Below, one piece after another: positions 47,344 to 60,394 of a DNA stretch of 64,000 nt (positions within the stretch are counted from its first letter, which is position 1; each line of letters opens with the position of its first letter). Below the pieces are notes generated by a model that ran no database searches, was not told the origin of the DNA, and worked only from the letters and a program-made list of their open reading frames with translations. A program made the position numbers and the translations under genes. This stretch comes from Eunapius fragilis (Eukaryota; Porifera; Demospongiae; Spongillida; Spongillidae): positions 244,679 to 308,678 of the forward strand of contig OY811990.1 in the NCBI GenBank assembly GCA_963681505.1, in the 5' to 3' direction.

Positions 47344-47469
47344 ACCAAGACTTCATTGTAGCTAATGAGAGGAGAAAGACATATTTTGGAGAATTTTCGT
47401 AATACATACGAATGTGCATGTTAAAAATGAAAATTATATTTTGCATATGCGAGGGTACTTGCACAGTCA

Positions 47470-47781
47470 TTTACATGTGCCAGGGTGTTTAGGACTGTTA
47501 TGCATACCAAGAAGGGGGAAAGGCTGCGTAAATCAGACGAGTTGAGTTATTCTAGGTTGAGGGAACTGCTGTTCGAGAGGATTGTACTGGTGGGAATGGA
47601 CCCTCGGCTTTTCGGCATGCATAGTTTTAGGGCTGGTGGAGCCACAGCTGCGGCTAATGCAGGTATGCTCAGTCGACAGTTTAAGAGGCATGGACGATGG
47701 AAGTCCGAGTCGCCTAAAGATGGTTTTGTTAATGACACCGTGGTAAAGCGGTTGTCAGTCTCTAAGCGTTTGGGAATATAG
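47470..47781 (+). pseudogene. Tyrosine recombinase C-terminal fragment (DIRS/Ngaro or Crypton-like)
   Basis: Open frame ending at 47781: 'ELLFERIVLVGMDPRLFGMH', then SFRAGGATAAANAGML and FKRHGRWKSESPKDGFV. The HSFRAGG (H-x-x-R) and HGRW blocks are catalytic-core motifs of tyrosine recombinases; the expected nucleophile Tyr would follow RWKSE...DGFV, where Phe stands in place of Tyr, so the fragment may be inactive. The N-terminal part, with the first catalytic Arg, is absent. Downstream direct repeats (47809-47917 and 48412-48535) may be termini of the same element. Choice between DIRS/Ngaro and Crypton is open. Confidence 0.75.
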
Positions 47782-47808
47782 CAGTGCGTGCTCTGTCTTT
47801 GTGTACCT

Positions 47809-47917
47809 ATGTGGAGTGTATGGCTGACCTGGCGTGCGAATGGATGCTGGTACCAATGTAATAGTCAAGTGGGGAGGGTTGTGGTAACAATTACCATGTA
47901 AGGCATGTGACGGGAGA
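47809..47917 (+). repeat. Direct repeat A (about 110 bp), copy 1
   Basis: TATGTGGAGTGTATGGCTGA...GAATGGATGCTGGTACCAAT...GTGGGGAGGGTTGTGGTAAC. Repeated in the same orientation about 600 bp downstream at 48412-48535 with few differences. It follows immediately on the recombinase fragment. Confidence 0.75.
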
Positions 47918-48411
47918 TATTTCCTGTCGGTTGAAAGGATTGAATTAGACAGGAAATTAGCTCCTGTCTAAATATGGCTTGGAACGTTGATTGGCTAGAA
48001 GATGTTGCCACATGTAGCAGAGGGTTGATAAGGGAGTGAAGGGAGTTAGTGAGTCATTCTAGGCATTCGAACGCTCGTCGTTACGGGCAGTTTTCTTGTG
48101 ATGTTTGACCCCCAAACAAGGTGATCCTTGACCGGTGTAAGCTGACGGAGGCGGTACTAATGGAAGCAGATGTTTTTATGTGTTTATGTGGGCTCACCTG
48201 CTCTAAATATAGTTAGATAGCTTTATTGATGCCCACTGCTCTTGTTGTGTGTGATGTATGTGTAGTTGTGTATTGGTTAAGGTGGAACGCTGTGCGAGAC
48301 AGCAGGTAGCTTGCTGTGGAGAGGTGAAGCAGGCTGTGGAGAAGAGGAAGGGGTTTGGATTACGTAGACAGTCTAGATTGGAGTTATGCTGTTGGCGTTG
48401 ACATTTATTCT

Positions 48412-48535
48412 ATGTGGAGTGTAGGCTGACATGGCATGCGAATGGATGCTGGTACCAACGTAATAGTAATAGTCTAGTGGGGAGGGTTGTGGTAACAATA
48501 ACCATGTAAGGATGTGATGGGAGGTGGTATTTCTA
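48412..48535 (+). repeat. Direct repeat A, copy 2
   Basis: TATGTGGAGTGTAGGCTGAC...GAATGGATGCTGGTACCAAC...GTGGGGAGGGTTGTGGTAAC; same orientation as 47809-47917, with a small AGTAAT-type insertion. The 500-bp sequence between the copies (47918-48411) has no coding frame I recognise. Satellite begins directly after it. Confidence 0.75.
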
Positions 48536-48539
48536 CTTT

Positions 48540-51500
48540 GTGATTTTTGCAATATATGTAATCACATTAAAATTATAATAACGACTTTTAATAAATAAAC
48601 CATTACTATTTAGTGAATCCTGTACTTATATAGATAGTATAAACATTTAGATTTAATCTAGCATTTTCATCTTTGTGAACTTAACTATACATGTATCATT
48701 AAAATCACGATAACGACATTTAATCAATAAACCATTACTAGTTAGTCAATCTGGATCTATATAGATAGTGTGTTTAATTCATTTAGATTTATTCTAGCAT
48801 GTTCATGGTTTATGATAAACCATAAGTGTTATTTCTACTGAGATATTCACAATACATGTACTATCAAGAAAATAAAAATCACGATAATGACTTGTAATAA
48901 ATAAACCATTACAGTTTAGTAAATCTAGATCTCTATAGATAGTGTTTATACATACATTTAGACTTGTTCATGGTTTGAGTTATGTTATTTTTAGTATGAG
49001 ATACATTTCATGAACTATTATTAAAATAATGATAACGACTTACCATTACTAGTCAGTATATATAGTTAATAAATTTAGATTTAATCTAGCATGTTCTAGG
49101 TTTATGATAAACCATGTTAAGCCATGTGGTATTTCAGCTTTGCAATTTTCACAATACATGATAACGACTTTCAATAATAAATGAATCGTTACTAGTAAGT
49201 AAATCTAGATCTCTATAGGTAGTCTGTTTAAGAGTTATATATTTAATCTAGCACGTTCATGGTTTATGATAAACCATAAATGTTATTCCTATCTTGAGAT
49301 ATTATACATGTATTACCAACCATAGAATCATGATAACGACTTAGTAAAAAGTAAATCTTGATCTATATGTTTAATTCATGATTTTTGATAAACCATGATA
49401 AACTATAAATGTTATTTCTATCTACTAGACTAACTGGTTCTGGTGTAATTATTAAAAGTCGTTATCGTAATGATAGTACATGTATTGTGAATATCTCAAA
49501 CTAGAAATAACACTTATGGTTTAACAGATTATCATAACCATGATCATGCTACATTAATAAATCTAAAGCTCTTAAACATTATTTATATATAGATCGTAAT
49601 TTACTAACAAGAATCGTTTAATTTTTAAAATTCTTTGTCATGATTTCTTAATGTACATACAGAGATCTAAGTTTTCTAACCACTAATGGTTTATTTACTA
49701 AATGTTTATCGTAATTTTAATGGTAGTACATGTATTGTGAATATCTCAGTATAAATAACGCTTTTGGTTCAACACGGTTTATCATAAACCATGAACAATA
49801 AATTTAAATGTATCAACACACTATCTTTAGAGACCTAGACTTACAAATAATGGTTTAGTTATTAAAAGTCGTTATCTGATGACATGTATTGCTAAAATCA
49901 AGAAGTAGAAAAAACACTTATCGTTTAATATGAATATTTTGAACATGCTAAGTTATATCTAATACACTTAAACTATATATAGAACTAATATACTTTACTA
50001 ACTAGTAATGGTTTCATTGTCAAAAGTCGTAATCATGATTTTAATTATAGTACATGTATTGTGATTATCTCACGACAGAAATTTATGGTTCATCATAGTT
50101 TATCTTAAACCATTAACGTACTAAAATAAATCTAAAACTCTTCAACATTAAATCTAAATATATTTAGCATACTATCTGTATTGATCTAGATAAACTAACT
50201 AGCAATACGTTAATTATTAAAAGTCGTTGTCGTTATTTTAATAACATGTTTTGTTAAGTTCACAAAGATGAATTTACAGACGGTGTAACTTTATCGTAAA
50301 CATGCTAGATTAAATCTAAATGTATCAACACACTATTAATATAGATTTAGATTTACTAATAATAGTTATCGTGATTTTAATGATAGTACAAGAATATCAA
50401 TCCAGAAATAATACTTATGGTTTAGCATAGTTTATCATAAACTATGAACGTGCAAGATTAAATCTAAAACTATTATACATCCGATCTATATTTATAGATC
50501 TAGATTACTAACTAAAAATGAACAGTCGTTATCATGATTTTAATTATTGTATGAATATCTCGATAGAAATAACTTTTAAGGTTTATCATAAACCATGAAC
50601 GTTTTACATTAAATCTAAAACTCTTAATCATACTATCTATATAGATCTAAATTTACTTACTAAATGTGGCTTAATTCTTAAAAGTCGTTATCATGATAGT
50701 CCATGTATTGTGAATATCTCAATCAGAAATAACACCTATGGTTTAAAATGGTTTATCATTAACCATGAACAAGCTAGATGAAATGTTTGAGATAAACCAT
50801 GTTAACCAATAGTGTTTGAGTTACATTTCATTTCATGGACATCATTAAAATGTTAACGACTTTTAATAATTAAACCAGGGATTTACCGCTCCCACCCCCT
50901 ATCCACCCCCCACCCCCTGGTTTGCCACTAATTTGACTAACCGACCCCCTGGTTTACATGCTAAAACTCCATGGCATACCATGTAACAATGCAGAGGGAA
51001 GACTTTTACCCCCCCTATATTTTTATATATTCCAAAACCCACCCCCTGTTGCAAACTTGGCGGTAAATCCCTGTAAACCGTAACTAGTTAGTAAATCTAG
51101 ATCTTCATAGATAGTATGTTTAATAATTTAGATTAAATCTAACATGTTCATGGTTTATGATAAACAATGCTAAACCATAAGTGTTATTTTTGCTTTGAGA
51201 TATTCACAATACCTGTACAATCATTAATATCAAGATAACGACTTTTAATAATAAAACAATTTTTAATTAGGAATTTATAGTATGATTGATAGTTTGGATT
51301 TATTCTAGCACGTTCATGGTTTATGATAAACTATGATAAACCATAAGTGTTATTACTAAATCGTTTGAGATATTCACAATACATGTACTGTCATTAAAAC
51401 ATGATAACAATGAAACCATTACTAGTTAGTAAACTAGTACTATATATTTAAGACTATTACATTTAATTTAGCATGTTCATGATTCATGATAAACTATGTT

Positions 51501-52440
51501 AAACCAGTGTTATTTCTACTTTGTGATTTTAGCAATTCATGTCATCATTAAAATCACAAAAACGACTTTTATTGTTATTTCTTCTGAGATATATTCAATA
51601 CATGTACTATCATACATATCACGATTTAAAAAACATACCATTACTGGTTAGTAAATCTTGATCTCTAAAGATAACATGGTTTGAGACAATGGTTTGAGAC
51701 AAACCATAAGTGGTATTGAGATGCTCACTTTTCTTTTTGATAACGACTTTTAATAATTCAACCATTCCTAGATAGAAAATCTAGATCTATATAGATAGTA
51801 TGTTTAATAAATTTAATTTCTGAAGTGTTATTTTGTTTTGGTCACGTTTTCATGCGTTTTGGATGTCCTATTATTGTGTCTTGTATCATGTTAGCAATAA
51901 TAAATAAAATTAAAATTATTATCCATGAAAAAAAAAAGGTATATAGTATGATGAAGAGTTTTGGATTTAATGATAAACCACGATAAACAGTAAATGTTAT
52001 TTGAGATATTCAAAATTCATGTTACCTTCATTTTAATCATGAAAACCACTGTTGACAATGAAGCCACTAATTGTTAATAAACTAGATCTATAAAGATAGT
52101 ATATTAGTTTTAATTTAGCATGATTATGATTCATGATAAACTGTTAAACGGTGTTATTTCTACGTTGTGATTTTAGCAATAAACGTTATAATATTAACTT
52201 ATAATATATAAACCATCATTATATATAATAACAATTATGGTTTAACATGAACTATTCTATGCTACATACTATCTATATTAACTAACTAATGTTTTATTGA
52301 AAGTCGTTATCGTGATTATTATGAAACATGTATTGCTAAAATCACAAGGTAGAAATCACAAGGTAGAAATAAAAATTATGGTTTAGCTCGGTTTATTAAT
52401 AAATCATGTTAAAGTGATTTTTGAAAAGATCAAAAAGGAC
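48540..52440. repeat. AT-rich satellite array with alternating orientation
   Basis: Diverged monomers of roughly 130-190 bp. Each contains AAAGTCGTTATCGTGATTTT, AATGATAGTACATGTATTGT, GAATATCTCAAA, AGAAATAACACTTATGGTTT, the palindrome GGTTTATCATAAACC, a CTAGATTAAATCTAAA block and ATCTAGATTTACTAACTAGT. Monomers run in reverse from about 48540 to 49400, forward from 49410 to 50770, reverse from 50790 to 52190 and forward again to 52440. No coding frame. A small hAT-like MITE interrupts it at 50876. Confidence 0.85.
50876..51073. mobile_element. hAT-like MITE inserted in the satellite
   Basis: 198 bp with ends CAGGGATTTACCGC and GCGGTAAATCCCTG. The interior is C-rich (CACCCCCTATCCACCCCCCA). Flanks ATTAAACC and TGTAAACC share TAAACC, consistent with a decayed 8-bp duplication of the satellite's own AATTAAACCATTACTAG stretch. 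Confidence 0.75.
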
Positions 52441-52659
52441 ATTGCTTAGATTCATAATGAATACGATAATTCATAATGAATACGACTGCTACTTCCTACC
52501 CTTCGTGCTGCTAATTGCAGAGAATTATGAAGCCCTGGGTATAACTTAGAATCAGGCTCTTTATAGAAGTGACCAAATATAGTACAGTTCGTTTAAGTGG
52601 CGTAACTAATCAATTGGAATCATTCAATTTCTTTTTAGGGGGCGCAAAGTATTCATGAA

Positions 52660-52935
52660 TCATTATCTATAATATTGCAAGCTTCATCCGTGTCAGTTTG
52701 TGGCCAAAGTATGAGAATGACACTGAGACCATGAGATCAGATGAATCTTTCATTGCTTTCTGGAAATCTGTCAATTGGAATAGACTTCTCTGTGAGATCG
52801 AAGAGCCAACTCTTTATCGCCAGCGAAAGATACAGGAAGAGGGATCAATTATATATGCAAACATCAATTTAGGATGTTTACAGGAAGACATACTATGAAG
52901 TTTTTGACCATGTCGTAAACGCAATAGGTGCTGCG
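52660..52935 (+). pseudogene. hAT transposase scrap
   Basis: Frame from 52698 reads 'MRSDESFIAFWKSVNWNRLL' and EIEEPTLYRQRK, then, shifted, 'YRKTYYEVFDHVVNAIG' near 52870-52930. The second block parallels 'YYRKIYFEVIDVVVNEL' of the remnant at 46380-47343, so both are pieces of one hAT lineage. Nothing else of the element is seen. Confidence 0.65.
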
Positions 52936-55900
52936 CAAATTGCTGCCTGGACTTTGAATTCAGCAGCCCTTGATTCAAGTATCTTTTCTAATAGTATGTG
53001 TGAGCATGGATGTGTGCATTCATGGCAGTTGAGTAAAATGATGGATGGAGATTGATGAAGCTGGGCTTCCTTCCATACCTTCCAGAATAAATTCATCACT
53101 GCTTCTATGTTTGTAGTTGTATATTTGTGTTTTAAAAAATGTCGGTGTTTAGTTATAATTATACCTTTTATATTTGCATATGTATGTAGGAATATGAACA
53201 CATTGTAGCAGGATACACGCTATTAATAGATAATTAAATTGCACTTCTAGAACAGTAAGATGGGAATTAAATATCGGTGTTGCTTCGCTCCCATGGCCCA
53301 ATGGATCATGGTGGCCAGATAACCAGAAGACTTAATGGCCTACACAACATCAATGGGCTACGTGAATAGTTATGAGTTTGGAAAACCATGTATTGATGAT
53401 AACGTAATAGTGGACAAAGTGGATTGGCTAGCCATGTTTTGAGGAATTAGTCGTACCAGAAACAAACAGGACAGAATCACCTAATGTTCCGCCTACTCTG
53501 AGTGTGGCAGGATGCAGACCTTTTGAAATTAAAGTCATATTTGATATTAATAGCATCTAATGTGACAGACAGATTATTTGATGAAGACGATTAAGTGACC
53601 TTAGATGACCAGCACACACAGCTACAGCTAAAACGACCTTAAATCACCAGCACAAACAGCTAAAACATGTTTCAGTCTATCTTTATAAAATGATGTGATG
53701 CTTCAAATGTTGGAACAAAGAATAGTGGCTAAAGAATATCTCTCTCTTCGATTGAGCGATACAACAGCAAATTCCAGTCAATAATGCTTGAATTTTTGTA
53801 TAGTGAATTGTTGAAAGAAAAACATACCCATCTAATGTTGTTAAGACGAATTTCAAGAAATATTGTTTAGAAATTATCTGATAGCAAAACTTACTCAGAA
53901 AATTATTGCATTAATCAAAATTCATAATTTCATCTCCTCATAAAAAAGAAGGCGAACGGTCAGGATTCTTTTTCATATTATCATTTCTTAGAGCATCAAA
54001 AATTTCATCCAATTTGATCCAATTATACTAGCAAACGAATTCCATAATACTGTTCCCCAACAATAATATGTAAACAAATTCGCCGTACAAAACAGTTGAA
54101 TGCTAAGTCTAGATATCTTTGAGCTAAGTACTTTGAATTGGCAAAATGCAAGTAGAATCATTGAACTATATATATACAAAGGGACAATTGTCAGAGAAGA
54201 CACACGAAACTGCTCCTGTCCATTTTTCAGGAAGGTGGTTTTCCTGAGCACCAAATCTGGAACTCTTCAAATTTCGTATTCAATTCAACGGCAGATGCTG
54301 AAGAAAAGAAAAATGCACTGGTCATGGATTATGAAAATTCATGTAAAACGTACCACATTCAAAACGTAACTATACAATTGTCTACATCGTAAAGTTTAAC
54401 ACACTTTATCTTGGACCAGCAGAAAGCAATACTTGAAAACAGACACCTCGAACACGCATTAATGTATAGTGCGTCGTCGCTTTCGATAACGCTTAATATG
54501 TTTCAGACTAAATCCCTACTTTCAATTCGCATTTGATTGTTAATCCATTCAACTTTTCCTTTATCGTTCTATCGTTCCTTCAAACTACTGAATGATGCGC
54601 TTTCTTTGCCCGATTGGAATGCAAGGCATTGATATCCCTCCTGCTGCTCCTTAAGTAAATTGGGATTCCAAGCACAACTTGATAAGAAACTTATGAAACA
54701 CACCTGGATTTGAACTATGGTAAATTAACAATTTTATGTGCATGTGAATTTCTAAACTCATTGGTGGGGAAAGGTTGGGATTTGCATTGCATGTGAGGGC
54801 TATACATACAAACTGACCTTCCGCTTAATATCACCCAACTGAGATAATGATAATTTCTACCCTTCCTTCCTCCATTAGATTGCTCTAATACCATGTTTCC
54901 TTACTTTTGAAGTCAAATGGTGCATAACAAATCGTACATTCCTCATTCTTTTTTTATTAAATCTTTAGATCTTGATATTGTACATGTATAACAAGTGACA
55001 AAACAGCTAATGTAGAGTAGTGTTCTGTTGCTTAGCAACGCGATGTGTATAAATAGTGAATCTAGAGAAGAGGATGAGGTAAGGAAGGAATGACAAGGTA
55101 GTTGTGACTAGAGGTAGTTGTGTCTTAGAGGGCGGGGATAGTTGGTTTAGTTGCCATATATCAATCAAATAATTTGGACTAAAATTGACCGTCAATTAAT
55201 GATCAGTTCTGTCACAATTGTGTTTTTATTTAAATGACAGTTTATATTAGGCAGTGTCCTCGCCTAAATAGACATTATTACTCTTATTTGTACAGGTCAT
55301 GAATACAGATGCAAATAGACAATCAGACACATGCATCTTCTGTTTCTTTTATCTTGTTATTTGATTTGTCATTACCATCTTCCTTTAAATAGTTCTAAAT
55401 TCCCGCTTGGCCCCATCTACATTTACAAACAGTCGTCATATCAATAAGACCCAGTAAGCATACGCCCACATATTTCTATGAGGTTTCTGACATTGCTATA
55501 TTTTCGAAAAGAAATGCTCCTTCACTAGCCATGTCACAAAAAACTCTCCGACTTAGAGTTATTAACATACGACATATCCATTACAAATTTCCAAACCAAA
55601 AATGCTTGTGGAGAAGCAGAATCGAAAGTCACTTCAACTTACTTTATTCAATGTCTAAATAAATGATTTTAGGTTTCACTGACATATGATTAATCTAACA
55701 GTTACAACTGTTTTAATTACTTCTGTTCATTTAGGCATTGAAGACAAGATGATATTATAATTTAATTTCACATTATAAATGTTTTTAACCAAAAGAATAT
55801 GCCAGCACAAACTTAAGTTTTTAACAGAATGTTAATGTATTGATCACTTTAATGGTTTCTACTAGCCACTTTCCAGGTCGTTTTCGTTTCGCTTAATAAA

Positions 55901-56750
55901 TATAATGTTTTATTTAACTACCAGCTGACACTACATCAAAAACTAATGTTTACATAGGTAGATTAATATTTTAAATCGATAGGATATGCCTGCACAAACT
56001 TTGCTTTTCAACACATTAACAAGAATGTTAATGTGTTGATCACTTTAGTCGCCTCTTTACAAGTTTCCTCAATCGTTGTTGTGTCACTAAACAAATACAA
56101 TGTATTATTTAATTACCAGCTTACTCTAATTCAAAAACTTATGTTCATATATAGTGCTCCAAATGAAAAGCTTTTATTTATGGCTTATATCTTTTCAACA
56201 GATCAAATTTATAGAAGGTCCATTACATTTTCATATTCTGCAAACACTTCTGTGTAAGAAGCTGTGGTGTTAATACACGTAAACAATGCTCGGCTACTTG
56301 TAAACACGTAACCGTCAATTGCTCATACTCATATATCCCACCAGGAATATAACAGTAAGTTCAAGTTTATGTTATAAGTTCAACATTAGATCTCCTATTT
56401 ATATGGTTGATTTGGCATCTTAACTTCAGGTCCGTGATCTACGTGTACGACTAGTATTAAACATTTCATTATAAGTAGAAATGCAATTCTATGTTATACT
56501 GTTATTTGATGTGTCTATCATACTAAGTTTATGAATTATTTAATCACACTATTGGTTACACAATGCAATTAACAGATATGGTTCTTAAAAATGCTTTATG
56601 TAGAGAATTTATTGTCACGGAAAAAAGACAAGTGCAAGTGCTTTAGATTTTGAAGCATGTACCGAAAATGTACCGAAAATGATCTGTTCGTTTTGTCCAT
56701 TCACTTTGCTATTTCCGCACACATTCAAATATCTATCGTTATAAGCTTAT
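52936..56750. other. Gene-poor AT-rich DNA
   Basis: No coding frame longer than about 90 codons and none with recognisable motifs. I see no long inverted repeats, RNA gene or array. Confidence 0.5.
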
Positions 56751-58150
56751 GAAGTTCCAAATCTTCAATGTACAATAGTACATGTATTCTGAAAATCTCA
56801 TAGCATTATTTCACTTACATCGTTTCTCATAAACCAAGAACATGCGAGATTTAATCTAAATGTATTAAACATACATTTACTAACTAGTATTGTATTATTT
56901 ATTAAAGTCAGTGCATGATTTAAAGACAATACATGTGTAGTACAAAGTTGAAGTAAACATGGCTTATCATAAATCATGAACTTGTTGATGAAATCCTAAT
57001 GATTTTTCAACATTAAAAGTCGTTACAATGGTTTTTATGATAGTACATGTATTGAGTCGTTTAAATCAAACAATGAACAAGCTAAATGAAATCTGTGTGC
57101 ATTTTTAAAAACATGATTAATAATGGTTTATTATTGAATGGTTTATTATTGAAAGTTGTACTCGCGATATTTCAATAACAGAACTTGCAAAAATCTCAAA
57201 GCAGAATAACCTATAGCTTGATTAAATGCTCTAATTAGTATTTTAATTATTAAAAGTCGTATCGTTATTTTAATGATAGTACTATCTTTAACACAACATA
57301 ACACTGATAGTTTGCACAAAAGTTCATTGGCAACAGTTATTGATAGACATGGATTGTTAATATATCAAGATAGAAATATTATAGTTTATTATGGTTCATC
57401 ATAAACCATGAACGTACTTAGATCAGACATCTAAAAAGATATCGATTTATCAACTTGTAATGGTTTATTAAAGTCGTTATAGTGATTTTATTGATAACAT
57501 GTATAGTTAAGTTCAAAAAGATGAATTAATCATGTTACATCGTAGTTCCAATGCTAAATTTAATCAAAATGTATTAAACATACTATCTGTATAGATCTAA
57601 ATTTATATTATTTATATATAGGTCTAGATTACTAACTTGTAATCTTGAAATGATTAAAAGTCGGATGATGATTTAACATGTATTGCGAATCTCTAAAAGT
57701 AGAAATAATACTAATGGTTTAACGTCAAACCATGAACTAGCTACATGAAAACTAAATGTATTATCAATAGAGATCCTGTATTTATTCTTTGCTTATCAAT
57801 GGTTTACTTTTTGAAATTCGTAATCGTGATTTTAATGTTAGTACTTGCATTGTGATTATCTTACTAGATATAACACTTATGGTTTAACATGTTTATAATA
57901 CACCATGAACATTCAGATAGATCATGATTTAACAGTTTTATTGTTAAGTCGTTATCATTTATTGGGTATATTTAACAATAGAATGGTTAGTCATTAATTC
58001 TAAAATTTTTCAACATACTATCTGTCAAACTAATAATGGTTTAATTATAAAAAGTCGTTATCATTTTAATGATAGTTCTTGTATTTTCAATATCTCAAAT
58101 TAGGAATAACACTAATGGTATATCTGACGATACACGAGCTAGAATAAATT
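56750..58150 (+). repeat. Second, more decayed satellite array (mostly forward)
   Basis: Same blocks as 48540-52440 (AAAGTCGTTAC/TCGTTATCATTTTAATGATA, GTACATGTATTGTGAATATC, GGTTCATCATAAACCATGAAC, ATTAAACATACTATCTGTAT, GATCTAGATTTACTAAC), recurring every 130-190 bp but more diverged and with deletions. Separated from the first array by about 4.3 kb. Confidence 0.75.
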
Positions 58151-60390
58151 AACATGTATAAACACGCACCTTAGAGATCTTGTATCTTATGAATGATCCA
58201 TGGAAATTGAGAGATTTTTGTGCAGCTTGAATGTATTTATTTTCCAGTCATACTTTCAATGCTTGTAGCGGAGTGATAAATCTTCAACCCAACATGGACA
58301 AACTTTAAGTGAAACTTCTATTGAAATAATCACAACTTTATCAATTTGATGACATTTATTTCATTTATGTGTTGATGGACTTGCACAAGTCACCTCAGTT
58401 TCATCTTATAATCAAATGTAATATTATAATGACTCATTAACATTAACTATAAACATACCTTTGAAGTTGTTAATGAAAATTGTGTGGCGTTGAATTTCTT
58501 TTAAATGACTGATTTTAGTAACCTTCCATAACAGTTATTCAAATGACATATCCCTTTTACAAAGTGTCGTACACATTATATGGTCCCAACAATTTGGTTT
58601 TTACCTTATATCCCTTTTCGGATTCCAAAGTTTGAACTTCATCACCATAAGCAGTGTGAATATCAGCATCTGATTCACGAGTGTCAAACATCTCTCCACA
58701 ATGTCAGCTTTAACATACTCCATGTTAATGGGTATCTTTGATTAGAGTATGAATGCACACATTTTCGAAAGAAAATGTGGATACTATCTGAACTTAATAA
58801 CAGTACATAATTTCAAAAGGAGTAAAAGCTTTTCAACCTTTAGCTTTGCTACTTTAATATGTGAATATAGAAATGTTCAACTTTAATAAGATTTGCTTGC
58901 GATGCTCGATTAAATTAAGACTTTTGTAAGTGGGTGGCAGCCTATGATGGGTTCTAGTAAGATGAGAAACCTTATTCCCTTCCTAAATCTGAAATGATAA
59001 ATCTTGCAATGGATTTAAATGTTTAATGTACATGTATTATTTCTCTAAACATGCTGAAAGTTTAAAAAAAAAAAGTGATACTAACCTATAGGGTCGAGAA
59101 AACTTATTCATATGTTTAGTATACATTATATCTCGACACCAAGTTACTGACAGGGTGACGAATTTAGCATTGGAACAATAGGATGCCGATTATTTTGAAA
59201 CTATCCAGTGGCTCTCCGATACTTGCAACATTGCATTTTAATACTGTATGTCTTCATTAATGTTTATCCAATGCCAAAGTGACTTCTTAAATACATATTT
59301 GACTCTTCCATTCCTGTATGGCCTGTCTCAATTATGCGTCCTTTTCTAACCCAAATTCTCCATCTACCCTTTCTATTCATCTTCTGATGTTTTTCATTCA
59401 TTTTTTAAAATAGCGCTCTACTATTGACCGTCAGTTCTTGCATATGCCTTGTCTCCCTACAGAGTGCCGTATAATTAATTCCAACATACACATATCTAAT
59501 CCTCAGTAATACTGATCCTTATTGCGAGCTTGCTTTCAATTAAGCGAAAATATCAGGGGGAGTTATTTATGTCTGGGAGTCATTTATGCCTCTGACACCA
59601 ACATAAAATGTCGTCTTGTCAGCCTTCCTTTACTAAATCAGAAGAGTGGACCTGCCTATGCGCTTTCGATGCCAGCACTGCTGCCATCAGAAACAAACCC
59701 TTTTTCTCATCACTATTAGTTCCTTAGGTATGGAGTCGGAATAAATTGATACATGACTGAAGCTGAGGTGGTAGCGCTCATCAGATATGGAATCTGGAGA
59801 GACAGTAAATTCACTCGAACATAAAACTATCAGCCAAATACAGAGTATTGGTCCTGCTCCAAAGTTGTCCAAACCGCTTTCGAGCCCCTGGCTTTTTTTT
59901 TGTTCTACGGGTGTCATTGGATGGAATCGCCTCCCCTCCCCTTGCGCTTTCTTTTGGCAAACCTATGAGCACATACTCATATTGTGGCATATGGATCACC
60001 CAAATCTAATGAGATATATGCTTACATCGGGTCGCTGACAGATGTGCCTTTAACCTGACTAGACGGCTAACCTTTGGGCTCCAAATTGCGATTGCGACAA
60101 AAAAAACTCTAACTCAGGGTGGTTCATCTCGCATTTTGTACAAAAATTCGATCATAATGGTCCTGGTTTCAGTTTTCAGCCTTCATAATGATGGATTCTT
60201 TTTTGCTGCAAAAAGTTTTTAAGCAACTGGGACCTGCCTTGGACGTCTTAGAGCCACTAATGCAGCCATTACTATTGTAACCAACGTGTTGAACAACCAA
60301 AATTCCGTGGGCGGGAGAATATAAAAAAATGTATCTCTGGGTTACCCACTCAATAACTGAAAGCGTCTTACCATACCAAGTCCGAATGGA
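58151..60390. other. Gene-poor region, nothing recognised
   Basis: AT-rich to about 59500, then slightly more GC-rich around 59560-60060, where two short overlapping ORFs on opposite strands show no recognisable domain. It could be old transposon sequence; no support either way. Confidence 0.4.
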
Positions 60391-60394
60391 AGAA

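Noticed and set aside
48540..52440. Regularly spaced repeats resembling a CRISPR array
   Set aside because: Units are long, diverged and change orientation, in a eukaryotic context; a satellite explains them.
59522..60038. Possible gene in the slightly GC-richer stretch
   Set aside because: Short overlapping ORFs on both strands with no motif, splice pattern or similarity I can recognise.
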